Part shown: piece by piece, positions 35,720-45,626 of the stretch | How the letters are laid out: each line of letters opens with the position of its first letter | Position numbering within the stretch: position 1 is the first letter of the stretch | The notes under the pieces: generated by a model | Databases searched by the model: none | What the model was told of the DNA's origin: nothing | The model's input: only the letters and a program-made list of their open reading frames with translations | From: Limibacterium fermenti | GTDB lineage: Bacteria > Bacteroidota > Bacteroidia > Bacteroidales > Dysgonomonadaceae | Length of the DNA stretch: 64,000 nt | Direction: 5' to 3' | NCBI RefSeq assembly: GCF_041902845.1 | Contig: NZ_CP159486.1 | Coordinates: 3,844,001-3,908,000 of the forward strand | Translations under genes and position numbers: made by a program

Positions 35720-37297
35720 TTATTCTTTTTCTGCGACTATTTCATACTTCCTTTGCCCTCGATGCGTTTTGCCGAAGCGATCGGTTGCGCGCACTTCGAT
35801 GGTATGTTCGCCCGGAGACAGTTTCAAATCGAGTCTTCCCGTCCATAAATGCGTACTGTTTACAGCGTTCGAAGGGCGGCGTCCGGGAAGTAATGTATCG
35901 GTGAGGTCCCATTCGAACAGTTTCACTTGATAAGACGGGTCGACTTTTTCCACATAGTGCATTTTCTGCCAGGCTCCTTCATCAATCCGGTATTCAACCG
36001 CATCCTCTTTGGCTCCCATGAAGAAGTTCACCACAATTTGCGAGGTCGTCCGTCCTTTATACGGCACGACTTTAGGCGCAAACACGTGCATCTGGTAATC
36101 GCTGCTTTTTCCGGCTACTTTATAATCGATATCATATCGGTTGCCTTTGATGTTCAGGAAAGCATATCCCGGAGGCGTTCCGTCGCGCATGCTGGCATCC
36201 GGCAGCCCGTTGGCATCGATCTTGCCCGAATACCAGTCGCCTGAGGTTGTTCCGGCATTGTATTCATATAAAGGCTTGCTGCCGTTCCATCCGTCTTCGA
36301 CCGTGTAATAAATATGGTCTTGCAGATGCGTGTGAGCCGACATAATAAGAATTTGTTCGTAGTCTTTGAGTAAATCGAAGATCCGTTGCCTGTCTTCCGG
36401 GCGATAAGCATTTCCCGAAGCGTCTTTCAACGGAATGTGCTGAGATAAGACGATAAGCCGGTCATGAGGAACATGTTTCAGGTCATTCGCCAGAAACTGA
36501 AGTTGATCTTCGCGATAACCGCCCCAATATCCTTTGGTGTCGCGCGGATCGGGATAGAGGATATTATCGAGGATGATAAAATGGGCATTCCCGTAATTAA
36601 AAGCATAATTGGCGCTCCCGAAGTTCTTCTCGAAGGATTCGTCGGAAAGCTTATCGGACGGCGCATCGTAATTCATATCGTGGTTGCCCATTACGTTGTA
36701 CCACGGAAGTTGGAGGGCGCGCATCCGTTCTTTATATACCGGATGAAGATCCAGGTTATCGCCGGCAATATCTCCTAAGCTGATACCGAACATGGTGTTG
36801 TCGGTCTTTTGCACATCCTTTACAATCTTTTCCGTAAAATAATCCATATCCTGGAGCGTATAAGGTTGCGGATCGCCGAAGATAAGCGCCGTATAGTCGG
36901 CCGGCTCTTCGTATTTGTAAAGGGCGAAGTCGATGGATTTAGGCAACTTTCCCGTCGGAGCTACGCCGCTATATTGGAAGTTGTCGGGCGCTCCGACGGG
37001 CTTGTAGTGATAATAAAACTGCGGAATAAAATCTTCATTTACGTTAAGTTTATATCCGCTTGGCTTGATGACGAACAAGGTATTGTCATTGTCTACCGGC
37101 AAGGAATAGAATCCGTTATTGTCCGTGACGACCACGTCTAGACCATTGGAAACGGGCACGCCGGCAATTCCTCTTTCTCTTCGTTCTTTTTTGCCGTTTC
37201 GGTTGGCATCGTCAAACACATATCCTTTGGCGAGTTGTTGAGAATATGCCTCGACATACAGCAGCGCTGTCAATAGAAGTATGGAAATTTTTTTCAT
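35720..37297 (-). CDS. Secreted calcineurin-like metallophosphoesterase
   Basis: 525 residues with signal peptide (MKKISILLLTALLYVEAYSQ). Three parts: an N-terminal Ig/SdrD-like domain (about 22-120, YVFDDANRNGKKERRERG), the metallophosphatase core (GDPQ near 140, GDIAGD, GNHD, and the AHTHLQDH segment), and a C-terminal beta-domain (about 400-525). This N-core-C layout is common in Bacteroidetes extracellular or periplasmic phosphoesterases. Substrate unknown. Same strand as the upstream beta-galactosidase, about 100 bases away. Confidence 0.88.
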   Translation of the reverse strand: MKKISILLLTALLYVEAYSQQLAKGYVFDDANRNGKKERRERGIAGVPVSNGLDVVVTDNNGFYSLPVDNDNTLFVIKPSGYKLNVNEDFIPQFYYHYKPVGAPDNFQYSGVAPTGKLPKSIDFALYKYEEPADYTALIFGDPQPYTLQDMDYFTEKIVKDVQKTDNTMFGISLGDIAGDNLDLHPVYKERMRALQLPWYNVMGNHDMNYDAPSDKLSDESFEKNFGSANYAFNYGNAHFIILDNILYPDPRDTKGYWGGYREDQLQFLANDLKHVPHDRLIVLSQHIPLKDASGNAYRPEDRQRIFDLLKDYEQILIMSAHTHLQDHIYYTVEDGWNGSKPLYEYNAGTTSGDWYSGKIDANGLPDASMRDGTPPGYAFLNIKGNRYDIDYKVAGKSSDYQMHVFAPKVVPYKGRTTSQIVVNFFMGAKEDAVEYRIDEGAWQKMHYVEKVDPSYQVKLFEWDLTDTLLPGRRPSNAVNSTHLWTGRLDLKLSPGEHTIEVRATDRFGKTHRGQRKYEIVAEKE

Positions 37298-37401
37298 CTT
37301 TATATAAATTAATAATGGAATAAACGATTGTTTCAGTTACAAAAATACACGTTTATTCGGTAAAAACGGTTACAAAAAAATGAAGTTTCGGCCGCTTGTT
37401 T

Positions 37402-40400
37402 TTAGTAATGTATAATGGATTTCCGCTCGATATCCCCCGCTTTCGATACCGGAACGAGCGTGAATCCCCACTCATAGTTCCGGTTCGCCGGAAGCGTGTG
37501 CTGCGGCAACGGACGGTCGCCCCAGCTATTGTAGCCCGCGATACCCTGCTGCTTCATATCGATGCAAACTTCCACAAAATCGCTCGGAACGATGTCGTTG
37601 ATATGCGTTTGGCGGGGCATCCGGTTCTCGGGACTGTCCCAGCCTTTCCGCCGCAATTCGTTGCTCTTGTCGGCTGCTTCTTCGCGATAGAAGTTGTTCC
37701 ACTGATAAGGCTTGTCTTTGTTTTCCTCCGAGTCGAAGTCTTCCACCGAATTCCGCAAGGCATTGAACCCGATTGTCGAGTCGGCCACGACCAGCAGCCC
37801 GTTCCGGCCGTTGGAAAGCGCCACCCAGCGGGTGTCGGTGCGGTGTCCGTTTTCCTGAGGCCTTGCGTACGGCACATACATCTCTTCCGCGGTCGTTTTA
37901 TACCGGCCGATTTTGGAGCCTGACGCCCGGTCGCAATAGTTTTCGCCCGGACCGCGCCCGAAATATTCCACTTGATGCATCGTTACCGGAAGCCGGAATC
38001 GCACGCCGATTCGCGGCACCGTGAGAGTGGAAGAGGTTTTGCGCACAGCAGCCGTTTCGGGCGAGAAGGTAGCCAGTTGGGTGGCTTCCGAAGTACCGGC
38101 TTCGAGTTCTTCCATATCGGTGGAAAAGAACTTCCCGTCGACCTTTAGTACGCCTGACGGATCGATGGTGTAAGTCAGCCTGTAGAGGTTGCCGGCCGCC
38201 AGCAGGTAAGTGGTTTGCACCACCGCTTTGGCGCCGTCCATATGGGCTTTGGCGTCGGTTACGTGGAAGTTGTGGCTCGATTGCTTCCATATCTGTAAAC
38301 GGTAAGGCATTCCGTTACCGTAATCGTTGTCGTTGGGGGCGCGCCAGAAATTGGGTTGGATACCAAAACCGTCGGCAAAGTATTCCGTACCGTTCACCTT
38401 ATAAGACGTTACGACTCCGGCGGCTTTATCGAAAACAAAGGTGACATCCGACGAGGTGACGGAAACGATGCCTTGCTGCTGGGCGATGGACAATTCCGGG
38501 CCGGCGGACGCCCGGTAAGCCGGTTTGTTTTGCTCCATCGGCAACTTGAATTGCTCGATGGCCACGACATATCCGAGGGGTAGGAGAGGAGTGCCGGTTT
38601 TCAAGGCCACTTCGAAGTTGAGGAAGTATTCATAGCCCGGCTTAGGCTTCAGTCCCGTCAGGGGAAGGGTGACGACTTCCGATGCCTGCGGCTGCAACCG
38701 CACATCGATTGTATGGGTGCGGATGACCTTCCCGTTTTCGGTAATATTGTACCGGAACTGATAGTTGTCGGTATCGGTGAAGAAGAAGCGGTTTTTGATA
38801 CGGATTTTCCCGCTTGCCAAATTGACCGCTTCGAAAGCGAAATCCTGATGGACGTATTTTACTTCCGTCATGGCCGGGTGCGGGTTTCTGTCGGGATCGA
38901 TCACGCCGTCGCACACAAAGTTCCCGTCGCTGGGCAGGTCTTTTCCGTAATCGCCGCCATACGCCCAGTATTTATGGCCGTTTTCATCTTTTTCGAGCAA
39001 GGCATGTTCTACCCATTCCCAGATGTAGCCGCCTTGCAAATTGGGGTACTTGTAGATGGCCTGCCATTGCAGGTCGAGGTTTCCGTTGGAATTGCCCATG
39101 GCATGCGAATATTCCGACGGCACGATGGGGCGGTCGCTTCCGTTTTTACCGATCTCCTCCAGCCAGGCAGCGCTTGGGTATTGAGGCACATACAGGTCGG
39201 TGTTCCACTCCCACAAAGCGCGCTCGTAGTTGACGGGGCGTTGCATCACGTTTTTGTCTTTTTCTTTCAGCAACAGATAGGCCCGATAAAAGTTGTATCC
39301 GTTTCCCGCCTCGTTGCCCAGCGACCAAAAGGTGACGCAAGGCTGGTTTTTGTTTCGCTCGAACATGTTATTGATGCGATACAGGTGGGCATCGAGCCAT
39401 TCCGGGTTATTCCCCAGCGTTCCGCCTTTGCGCAGGTCGTAATACATGCCGTGCGACTCGATATTGGCTTCGTCGTATATATAGAATCCGTATTCGTTAC
39501 AGAGTTCGTAAAAGCGGCGGCTCTGCGGATAATGGCTCAGGCGAATGCTGTTGATGTTATGCTGCTTCATCAGTTCGAAGTCGCGTATCATAAGGTCTTC
39601 CGTGACGTAATGTCCTGTTTTTTGATTGACTTCGTGGATGTTCACGCCTTTCAGAATGATGGGTTGCCCGTTTACCAGCAGCAAGTTGTCGGTGCGTTCG
39701 CCGGTGGTAACGGGCTTTATTTCGATGCGGCGGAAGCCGACGGAATAAGGGATTACTTCCGTTATTTCACCGTTTTCCCGAAGGGTGAGTATCAAATGAT
39801 AGAGGGAGGGCGTTTCGGCCGTCCATTTGAGCACGCCGGAAAGTTCTTTTTCGAAGAGTGTATTTTTCTCTTCTCCCGCTGCGAGCGACAAAGAACGGCT
39901 ATCCGAGGCGACGGTGTTCTTCGCTGCATCCAGTAATTCGTAGGCAACTTCCACGTTGGCCGCTTGATTGGCGCGGTTTTTGACCATCGGCGTCAGTTTG
40001 AAGATACCGTTGCGGTAAGCGTCGTCCAAGTTCGAAACCACTGAAAAGTCGCGGATGGCGGTGCGCGGTTCCGACCATAGATACACATCGCGTTCAATGC
40101 CGCTGATGCGCCAGAAGTCCTGACATTCCAGATACGATCCCGTCGACCACCGGAATATTTTTATCGCCAAGGTATTTTTGCCGGGTTGCAGGTAATCGTT
40201 CAAAAGAAATTCGGCGGGATTTTTCGAATCTTCGCTATATCCGACCTCGCGGCCGTTGAGGTATACATATACGCCCGATTTGGCGCCGGCGATATGCAGA
40301 TAAATGTTCCGCCCGTCCCAGTTGTCGGGCACGCTAATGTCGCGCCGGTAAACGCCTCCGGGCGTATTGTCGGGAAGGGTAGGGGGCTGCGGATCTTTCG

Positions 40401-40782
40401 GTTGGAACTCATAGCCGTGATTGGTGTAGATGGGCGTTCCGAAGCCTTGCACTTCCCAATTGCCCGGGACTTGAATGTCGGCCCATCCGGCCGTAGAAGT
40501 TCGGGAGTCGGTACTATTTTCCGGCAGGTTTTTATAAGATTCCGTGAAATAGAATTTCCACGTTCCATTGAGCGACTGGTAGTATTCGCTTTCTTCAAAT
40601 CGTTTCGACAGGGCGTCGTTTTTATTCGCAAAGGTCATGAAAGACGTTCGAGGGTACTCTTTGTTCACCTCTAATACTTTCAGGTTCCGCCAATAAGGAA
40701 TGTCCGATGGTGGTTGGGCAGCGGTTCTTTCCGCCGCGAATACGGCAAGGGCGCACAGGAGCGCAAGGATTTTTGTTTTCAT
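37402..40782 (-). CDS. Beta-galactosidase, glycoside hydrolase family 2
   Basis: 1126 residues, slightly longer than the about 1020 of E. coli LacZ because of a signal peptide (MKTKILALLCALAVFAAERTAAQ) and loops. Five-domain LacZ layout: sugar-binding domain, Ig-like domain, TIM barrel with acid/base Glu in FWSLGNEAGNG and nucleophile Glu in PIVPSEYSHAMGNS, second Ig-like domain, and the beta-sandwich small chain at the C-terminus. Exported, so probably acts on host or dietary galactosides in the periplasm. No SusC/D pair is adjacent. Family is sure; true substrate may be wider than lactose. Confidence 0.92.
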   Translation of the reverse strand: MKTKILALLCALAVFAAERTAAQPPSDIPYWRNLKVLEVNKEYPRTSFMTFANKNDALSKRFEESEYYQSLNGTWKFYFTESYKNLPENSTDSRTSTAGWADIQVPGNWEVQGFGTPIYTNHGYEFQPKDPQPPTLPDNTPGGVYRRDISVPDNWDGRNIYLHIAGAKSGVYVYLNGREVGYSEDSKNPAEFLLNDYLQPGKNTLAIKIFRWSTGSYLECQDFWRISGIERDVYLWSEPRTAIRDFSVVSNLDDAYRNGIFKLTPMVKNRANQAANVEVAYELLDAAKNTVASDSRSLSLAAGEEKNTLFEKELSGVLKWTAETPSLYHLILTLRENGEITEVIPYSVGFRRIEIKPVTTGERTDNLLLVNGQPIILKGVNIHEVNQKTGHYVTEDLMIRDFELMKQHNINSIRLSHYPQSRRFYELCNEYGFYIYDEANIESHGMYYDLRKGGTLGNNPEWLDAHLYRINNMFERNKNQPCVTFWSLGNEAGNGYNFYRAYLLLKEKDKNVMQRPVNYERALWEWNTDLYVPQYPSAAWLEEIGKNGSDRPIVPSEYSHAMGNSNGNLDLQWQAIYKYPNLQGGYIWEWVEHALLEKDENGHKYWAYGGDYGKDLPSDGNFVCDGVIDPDRNPHPAMTEVKYVHQDFAFEAVNLASGKIRIKNRFFFTDTDNYQFRYNITENGKVIRTHTIDVRLQPQASEVVTLPLTGLKPKPGYEYFLNFEVALKTGTPLLPLGYVVAIEQFKLPMEQNKPAYRASAGPELSIAQQQGIVSVTSSDVTFVFDKAAGVVTSYKVNGTEYFADGFGIQPNFWRAPNDNDYGNGMPYRLQIWKQSSHNFHVTDAKAHMDGAKAVVQTTYLLAAGNLYRLTYTIDPSGVLKVDGKFFSTDMEELEAGTSEATQLATFSPETAAVRKTSSTLTVPRIGVRFRLPVTMHQVEYFGRGPGENYCDRASGSKIGRYKTTAEEMYVPYARPQENGHRTDTRWVALSNGRNGLLVVADSTIGFNALRNSVEDFDSEENKDKPYQWNNFYREEAADKSNELRRKGWDSPENRMPRQTHINDIVPSDFVEVCIDMKQQGIAGYNSWGDRPLPQHTLPANRNYEWGFTLVPVSKAGDIERKSIIHY

Positions 40783-40851
40783 TGCTGTTTGTAATTCTGG
40801 ATATAATAAGAGAGTTTATCGTTATATTTTTCTTTTTTGTTGATGAACTGT

Positions 40852-41080
40852 CTATGCTCTATATTGTTTTTTCTGTTTTTTATATTTTGACATAAATATG
40901 TTATCTTATGCGGGATATATTTTATATTCTATAGGATATAGCGTATACCATATGTGATATTTCTTATATTAATATTTATATGTTTTTTATCGTTTTTGTA
41001 ATGCTCTATAATATTCTTTATGCGCTCTATATTATTCTTTATGTGCTCTATATTATATAAACCGTACTCTATATTCTTTT
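40852..41080. repeat. AT-rich region with repeated GCTCTATAT motif
   Basis: The 390-base gap between the beta-galactosidase and XRE genes is strongly AT-rich. TGCTCTATA(A/T) occurs at about 40854, 41002, 41022 and 41043, and ACTCTATAT at about 41065. The last four are nearly head-to-tail with a period of about 20-22 bases (ATGCGCTCTATATTATTCTTT). Between them are dyad-like TATA runs (CATATGTGATATTT). No ORF. Given the 20-base phasing and the adjacent regulator, operator sites are possible. Confidence 0.6.
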
Positions 41081-41174
41081 TTCTTTCCTCGTTCGTAAAA
41101 ACGTCTTGCGGTTGATGTTTTTCGAAAAATATGACTTACATTTGCCTATTCGATTCGTGTAAAATAAGAGTATT

Positions 41175-41507
41175 ATGCTTGTATTCAATTTGCATCCCTT
41201 TCTTCAAATACGCGGAGTGACGAACCCCCGGCGTTTTTTAATCGATTTAGGCATTAACCATATTACGGCCGCCAAGTTGCTGAAGGGCGAAATGTCGTCG
41301 CTTCGGTTGGAGCATGTTGCTAAAATTTGTCAAGCGCTGCGCTGCACGCCCAATGATCTGTTGGAGTGGGTGCCGGACAAAAACGCGTTGCTCGATGCGG
41401 AGCATCCCTTAAACAAGCTTGCTTCGCGCAAGAATATCGGGCTATTGCTCGAAAAACTCGGCTCCATGTCGTACGAAGATCTGGTGAAGCTGTTGCAAGG
41501 GATGTAA
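41175..41507 (+). CDS. Small XRE-type helix-turn-helix regulator (paralogue of 8093-8449)
   Basis: 110 residues: MLVFNLHPFLQIRGVTNPRRF, an HTH core at about 20-62 (FLIDLGINHITAAKLLKGEMSSLRLEHVAKICQALRCTPNDLLEW), and a helical tail ending in YEDLVKLLQGM. Clear paralogue of the protein at 8093-8449, sharing N-terminal NL.P....RG, the SLR..HV..(I/L)C.AL.C.PNDLL.W block and the tail. Monocistronic, convergent with deoC, preceded by the repeat region. DNA target unknown. Confidence 0.85.
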   Translation: MLVFNLHPFLQIRGVTNPRRFLIDLGINHITAAKLLKGEMSSLRLEHVAKICQALRCTPNDLLEWVPDKNALLDAEHPLNKLASRKNIGLLLEKLGSMSYEDLVKLLQGM

Positions 41508-41546
41508 CCGCAGCGACAGTTCGCGTTTGTCTATCCAATGACGGCA

Positions 41547-42413
41547 TTACCCGATGGCTTTGAGCAGTGTATCGGCCAACCGGCTGGCTCCGATGCGGAA
41601 CAGGTCTTTGTGGCACCATTCATTGCCCAATACCTCGCGCACCAACGTGTAATACGTAACGGCATCTTCGACGGAAGCCACCCCGCCCGCAATTTTTATG
41701 CCTGCTTTGAAGCCGGTCTTTTTGAAATACGACTTGATGGCGAGGCACATCACGTATGCCGCTTCGGGAGTTGCGCCGCTATAGACTTTGCCCGTGGATG
41801 TCTTTAGAAAATCGGCTCCGGAATACAACGAAAGAATGGATGCTTTATGAATCTTTTCAGCCGATTGAAGGGCTCCGGTTTCGAGGATGATTTTGAGTTT
41901 TGCTTCGTGACAAGCCTCTTTTATTTCTATCAATTCTTCGCAGAGTTCTTCGTAGTCATCACTCAGGAATAATCCGAGGTTGATGACTATATCTATTTCG
42001 TCCGCGCCATCGGCCACAGCCAGTGCCGTTTCAACCGTTTTTATCTCGCTAAACGTTTGAGAGGAAGGGAATCCGGCACACACCGAAGCGATCTTCACAT
42101 CGGCAGTCAATGCTTCTTTAACCGTTTTGACAAAGTTGGGATAGACACAAATAGCGGCGACATTTTCCACTTCGACATTCGAGCCTTCGAAGTCATTTAC
42201 TTTTTGGGTGAATTTCCATACATGATCGCGCGTATCGGTCGAGTTGAGTGTGGTCATGTCGATGCAGGAATATAGTTCTCTGTAAACCTTTTGATTGTCG
42301 TTCTCGGCGCGTTTCTCGGAGAGAATGGCTCGTACCCTTTTCGAAACCTCTTCATCGCTTAACGTGAAAGGATGGTTGTTTAACGCTGTTTGATATTTAC
42401 TTATTTCGTGCAT
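41547..42413 (-). CDS. deoC: Deoxyribose-phosphate aldolase
   Basis: 288 residues. The Schiff-base lysine lies in GADFLKTSTGK, with the Asp/Lys pair in DGADEIDIVIN and GIKIAGG. It splits 2-deoxyribose-5-phosphate into acetaldehyde and glyceraldehyde-3-phosphate (deoxynucleoside catabolism). About 35 extra N-terminal residues compared with short DeoC forms, as in E. coli-like members. Last gene of the long minus-strand run from spmAB. Confidence 0.93.
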   Translation of the reverse strand: MHEISKYQTALNNHPFTLSDEEVSKRVRAILSEKRAENDNQKVYRELYSCIDMTTLNSTDTRDHVWKFTQKVNDFEGSNVEVENVAAICVYPNFVKTVKEALTADVKIASVCAGFPSSQTFSEIKTVETALAVADGADEIDIVINLGLFLSDDYEELCEELIEIKEACHEAKLKIILETGALQSAEKIHKASILSLYSGADFLKTSTGKVYSGATPEAAYVMCLAIKSYFKKTGFKAGIKIAGGVASVEDAVTYYTLVREVLGNEWCHKDLFRIGASRLADTLLKAIG

Positions 42414-42454
42414 AAGGCTTATATTGTTTGTTGATTGAATATATGTTTGTTGTT

Positions 42455-42802
42455 TTATTGATTCGTTCCGTTCGTATCGGTTAATTTGGGATTTTGCTTA
42501 TGTCGTGTAGCGTCGCGCCGGGTTTTCTTTTCGAGGTTTTTCCGAAAAGCATCCTCCAAATCTATTCCTGTCTGGTTTGCCAAGCAGATAAGCACCCAAA
42601 GGACATCGGCCATTTCGTCGGGAAGATCTTTTTCCCGGTCCGATTTCTTAAACGATTGGTCGCCGTAGGTACGTGCCATAATTCGCGCCACTTCCCCCAC
42701 TTCCTCGGTGAGGATGGCCATGTTGGTGAGTTCGTCGAAATAGCGTACTCCGTACGTTTTTATCCATTCATCTACTTGTTGTTGAGCTTCCTTTATCGTC
42801 AT
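42455..42802 (-). CDS. MazG-like nucleotide pyrophosphohydrolase
   Basis: 115 residues. The metal-binding EExxE...ExxD pattern is visible as EEVGEVARIMART followed by DLPDEMADVLWVLICLANQTG. All-alpha NTP pyrophosphatase fold, cytosolic, expected to hydrolyse (d)NTPs to monophosphates (house-cleaning). Two bases separate it from dtd upstream; co-transcribed with dtd and uvrC. Confidence 0.85.
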   Translation of the reverse strand: MTIKEAQQQVDEWIKTYGVRYFDELTNMAILTEEVGEVARIMARTYGDQSFKKSDREKDLPDEMADVLWVLICLANQTGIDLEDAFRKNLEKKTRRDATRHKQNPKLTDTNGTNQ

Positions 42803-42804
42803 CG

Positions 42805-43257
42805 CTATTCTTTGTTTTTAGAGTCTATCCAGATGGTTACGGGGCCGTCGTTCACGAGTGCCACTTTCATGTCGGCGCCGAAGCGGCCGGTTTTTACTTC
42901 CCTGTGAAGAAGCCGTTCGAGCGTTTCGCAAAACCGGTTGTACATCGGTTGCGATATCTCCGGCTTCGCGGCGTGGATGTACGACGGGCGGTTACCCTTT
43001 TTCGTGGCGGCATGTAACGTGAATTGCGACACTACGAGCGCCTCTCCCCCGATGTCGAGGATCGAACGGTTCATGATTCCTTTTTCGTCGTCAAATATAC
43101 GCAAATTAACCGTTTTATGAGTCAAATAGAGCAGATCTTCTTCGGTGTCGCCGTTTTCTATGCCGACAAACAGCAGAAGCCCCTGTTTGATTTCGCTGAT
43201 TTTCTCTCCGGCGATGGTGACGGAAGCCTCCGATACCCGTTGAATGATTATACGCAT
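42805..43257 (-). CDS. dtd: D-aminoacyl-tRNA deacylase
   Basis: 150 residues, standard Dtd length. Active-site motifs SQFTLHA (residues about 77-83) and NDGPVT near the C-terminus (the usual form is NxGPVT). Removes D-amino acids (and glycine) mischarged on tRNA. Three bases from uvrC and two from the mazG-like gene. Confidence 0.95.
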   Translation of the reverse strand: MRIIIQRVSEASVTIAGEKISEIKQGLLLFVGIENGDTEEDLLYLTHKTVNLRIFDDEKGIMNRSILDIGGEALVVSQFTLHAATKKGNRPSYIHAAKPEISQPMYNRFCETLERLLHREVKTGRFGADMKVALVNDGPVTIWIDSKNKE

Positions 43258-43260
43258 GCT

Positions 43261-45057
43261 TTATGCTTTCTCTTTAAAATGATCCGATATTAATTTTGCT
43301 TTCGCCTTTCCGATCACCTCTTCGACTTCCTGTTGCTCGGCTTCTTTTATGCGCTTGATGCTTTTGAAGTGGGAGAGGAGTTTCTTTTTCGTTTCCGTAC
43401 CGATTCCTTTAATGGTATCGAGTTCGGAAGTCAATTGCGATTTACTTCTTTTTTGTCGATGGAAGGTGATGCCGAAACGATGCGCTTCGTCTCGGAGATG
43501 TTGGATTAGTTTTAACGTCTCCGAATTTTTGTCGATGTACAACGGAACGGAATCTTCGGGGAAATAAATTTCCTCCAGCCGCTTCGCGATGCCGATAATG
43601 CCTACTTTTCCATAAAGGCCGATTTTCTGAAGCGATTCCACAGCAGCGTGTAATTGCCCTTTACCTCCATCAATAACAATGAGTTGTGGTATGTTTTCGC
43701 CTTCGTTAAGCAAGCGAGAATAGCGTCTTTCTACAATTTCGCGCATTGATGCGAAATCATCGGGACCCTCGACGGTTTTAATGTTAAAATGTTTATAATC
43801 TTTTTTCGACGGTTTAGCTTTTTTAAACACTACGCAGGCAGCCACCGGATTTGTCCCTTGAATGTTTGAATTGTCGAAACATTCGATATGCCAGGGAATA
43901 TCTTTCAGATGCAAATCCTTTTGCACCGTTTTTAAGATGCGGGTCGTTCGTTGTTCCGGGTTGAGCATCTCCGCTTTTTTGAGCTTATCGATCTTGTATT
44001 GCTTTACATTCTTCTCCGAAAGCTCCAACAGTTTCTTTTTGTCGCCTCGTTGAGGAATGGTAAATTCGGTATCCTTTAAAAGCAGGTCGGGAAGAAATGG
44101 AACGACGATCTCCTTCGATTCGCTTTCAAACCGTTGTCGCATTTCCATAATTCCTATTCCGAGTAATTCCTCTGGCGTTTCGTCCAACTTCTTTTTTAGT
44201 TCGAACGTATAGGCTTGATTGATGGATCCGTTTACGACGTGAAGGTAATTGATGTATGCGGCATTCAGGTCTTCCTCAAACGCAAATACGTCGATGTTAT
44301 AGTTGATATTGGTTGTTACAAGCGATTTTTCTTTGAAGTTGCGAATCAACAGCAACTTCTCTTTCAGTATATGGGCTTCTTCAAAACGAAGATCTTTGAC
44401 ACACCCGTCTATTTCATCCAAAATTTGCTTTTCGATAATCCCAATGTTGCCCTTTAGAATCTGTATGATTTCAGCGATGTTTTTATTGTAATCACTTAAA
44501 GACTGAAGTCCTTCGCACGGGCCTTCACATCTTTTTATATGGTATTCCAGGCAGACTTTGAATTTGCCGGCGGCGATATTCTCGGGTGTCAGGTTTAACC
44601 GGCAGGTACGCACCTTGTAGGTCTTGCGGAATAGTTCGAGCAAAGCCCGCACCGCCATTACAGAGGTGTAAGGACCGAAATATTTCGAGCCGTCTTTGAC
44701 AATATTCCGTGTTTGAAACACCCGTGGAAAAAATTCATTTTTAACGACGATGGAAGGATATGTTTTGTCGTCTTTCAACATCACGTTGTACCTCGGTTGA
44801 AGGTCCTTGATGAGATTATTTTCCAGCAAGAAGGTATCTTCTTCGGTATCCACAACGATATATTTTATGTTGCGGATGTTTTTTACGAGTACGCGTGTTT
44901 TGGGGTTCTCTTGATATTTGTTGAAATACGACGATACTCTTCTTTTCAGATTCTTCGCTTTTCCCACATAAATCACCTTCCCGGATGCATCTAAGAATTG
45001 ATAGCATCCGGGTTGCTGGGGAATCACTTTGAGTATGTTTTGTATCTCTTCCGTCAT
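43261..45057 (-). CDS. uvrC: Excinuclease ABC subunit C
   Basis: 598 residues: GIY-YIG nuclease at about 14-95 (PGCYQFLDASGKVIYVGKAKNLKRRV), UvrB-binding UVR motif near 205-235, RNase H-like C-terminal nuclease (HIECFDNSNIQGTNPVAACVVF; LIVIDGGKGQLHAA), and terminal HhH (LDTIKGIGTETKKKLLSHF). Makes both incisions in nucleotide excision repair. Five bases after apt, three before dtd. Confidence 0.97.
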   Translation of the reverse strand: MTEEIQNILKVIPQQPGCYQFLDASGKVIYVGKAKNLKRRVSSYFNKYQENPKTRVLVKNIRNIKYIVVDTEEDTFLLENNLIKDLQPRYNVMLKDDKTYPSIVVKNEFFPRVFQTRNIVKDGSKYFGPYTSVMAVRALLELFRKTYKVRTCRLNLTPENIAAGKFKVCLEYHIKRCEGPCEGLQSLSDYNKNIAEIIQILKGNIGIIEKQILDEIDGCVKDLRFEEAHILKEKLLLIRNFKEKSLVTTNINYNIDVFAFEEDLNAAYINYLHVVNGSINQAYTFELKKKLDETPEELLGIGIMEMRQRFESESKEIVVPFLPDLLLKDTEFTIPQRGDKKKLLELSEKNVKQYKIDKLKKAEMLNPEQRTTRILKTVQKDLHLKDIPWHIECFDNSNIQGTNPVAACVVFKKAKPSKKDYKHFNIKTVEGPDDFASMREIVERRYSRLLNEGENIPQLIVIDGGKGQLHAAVESLQKIGLYGKVGIIGIAKRLEEIYFPEDSVPLYIDKNSETLKLIQHLRDEAHRFGITFHRQKRSKSQLTSELDTIKGIGTETKKKLLSHFKSIKRIKEAEQQEVEEVIGKAKAKLISDHFKEKA

Positions 45058-45062
45058 TTACG

Positions 45063-45593
45063 TTAAACCGAGAATTTAAGAATCGTATCCAATTCGACTT
45101 CTTTTGGGAACAGTTCGCGGGCTTTCAGGTCTTCCAGTTCGATCAGGAAGTTGATGTATATTTTTGAAACATGCAGCTTTTTTACCAGATTATATGCCGC
45201 CAGCATGGTGCCTCCGGTTGCCAGAAGATCGTCATGAATCAGCACCACGTCGTTTTCCGTAAGGGCATCTTCATGTATTTGTATGCAATCTTCGCCATAT
45301 TCTTTCGTATATTTTTCCTCGATAATTTTATAGGGAAGTTTCCCCGGCTTTCTTATCGGGACAAATCCTGCTCCGAGCTTTATGGCTGTTGCCGGGCCCA
45401 TGAAAAAGCCTCGCGATTCGATCCCTACTACTTTCGTAATCCCTTTATCCTTGTACCGCTCGTATAAGATATCGGAGAGCTCTTTCAAATGCTCCGCCGA
45501 TTGAAAGAGGGTGGTGATATCTTTAAATTGTATTCCCTCTATAGGAAAATCAGGGATGTTTCTTACTGCTGCTGTTAATGTTTCAATACTCAT
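45063..45593 (-). CDS. apt: Adenine phosphoribosyltransferase
   Basis: 176 residues. PRPP loop VLIHDDLLATGGTM, the N-terminal FPIEGIQFKDITTLFQ and the SRGFFMG hood segment are all typical. Converts adenine plus PRPP to AMP. Between mnmG (57-base gap holding the parS-like palindrome) and uvrC (5-base gap). Confidence 0.96.
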   Translation of the reverse strand: MSIETLTAAVRNIPDFPIEGIQFKDITTLFQSAEHLKELSDILYERYKDKGITKVVGIESRGFFMGPATAIKLGAGFVPIRKPGKLPYKIIEEKYTKEYGEDCIQIHEDALTENDVVLIHDDLLATGGTMLAAYNLVKKLHVSKIYINFLIELEDLKARELFPKEVELDTILKFSV

Positions 45594-45626
45594 TATTTCG
45601 TTGTTTTGTTCTTCTTTTTTTTGAAT

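Noticed and set aside
38713..39936. 407-codon open frame antisense to the beta-galactosidase
   Set aside because: Same shadow effect; composition and lack of any motif argue against coding.
41001..41085. Possible CRISPR array from regularly spaced AT-rich repeats
   Set aside because: Unit length and spacing vary, there is almost no spacer between units, and no cas genes are present.
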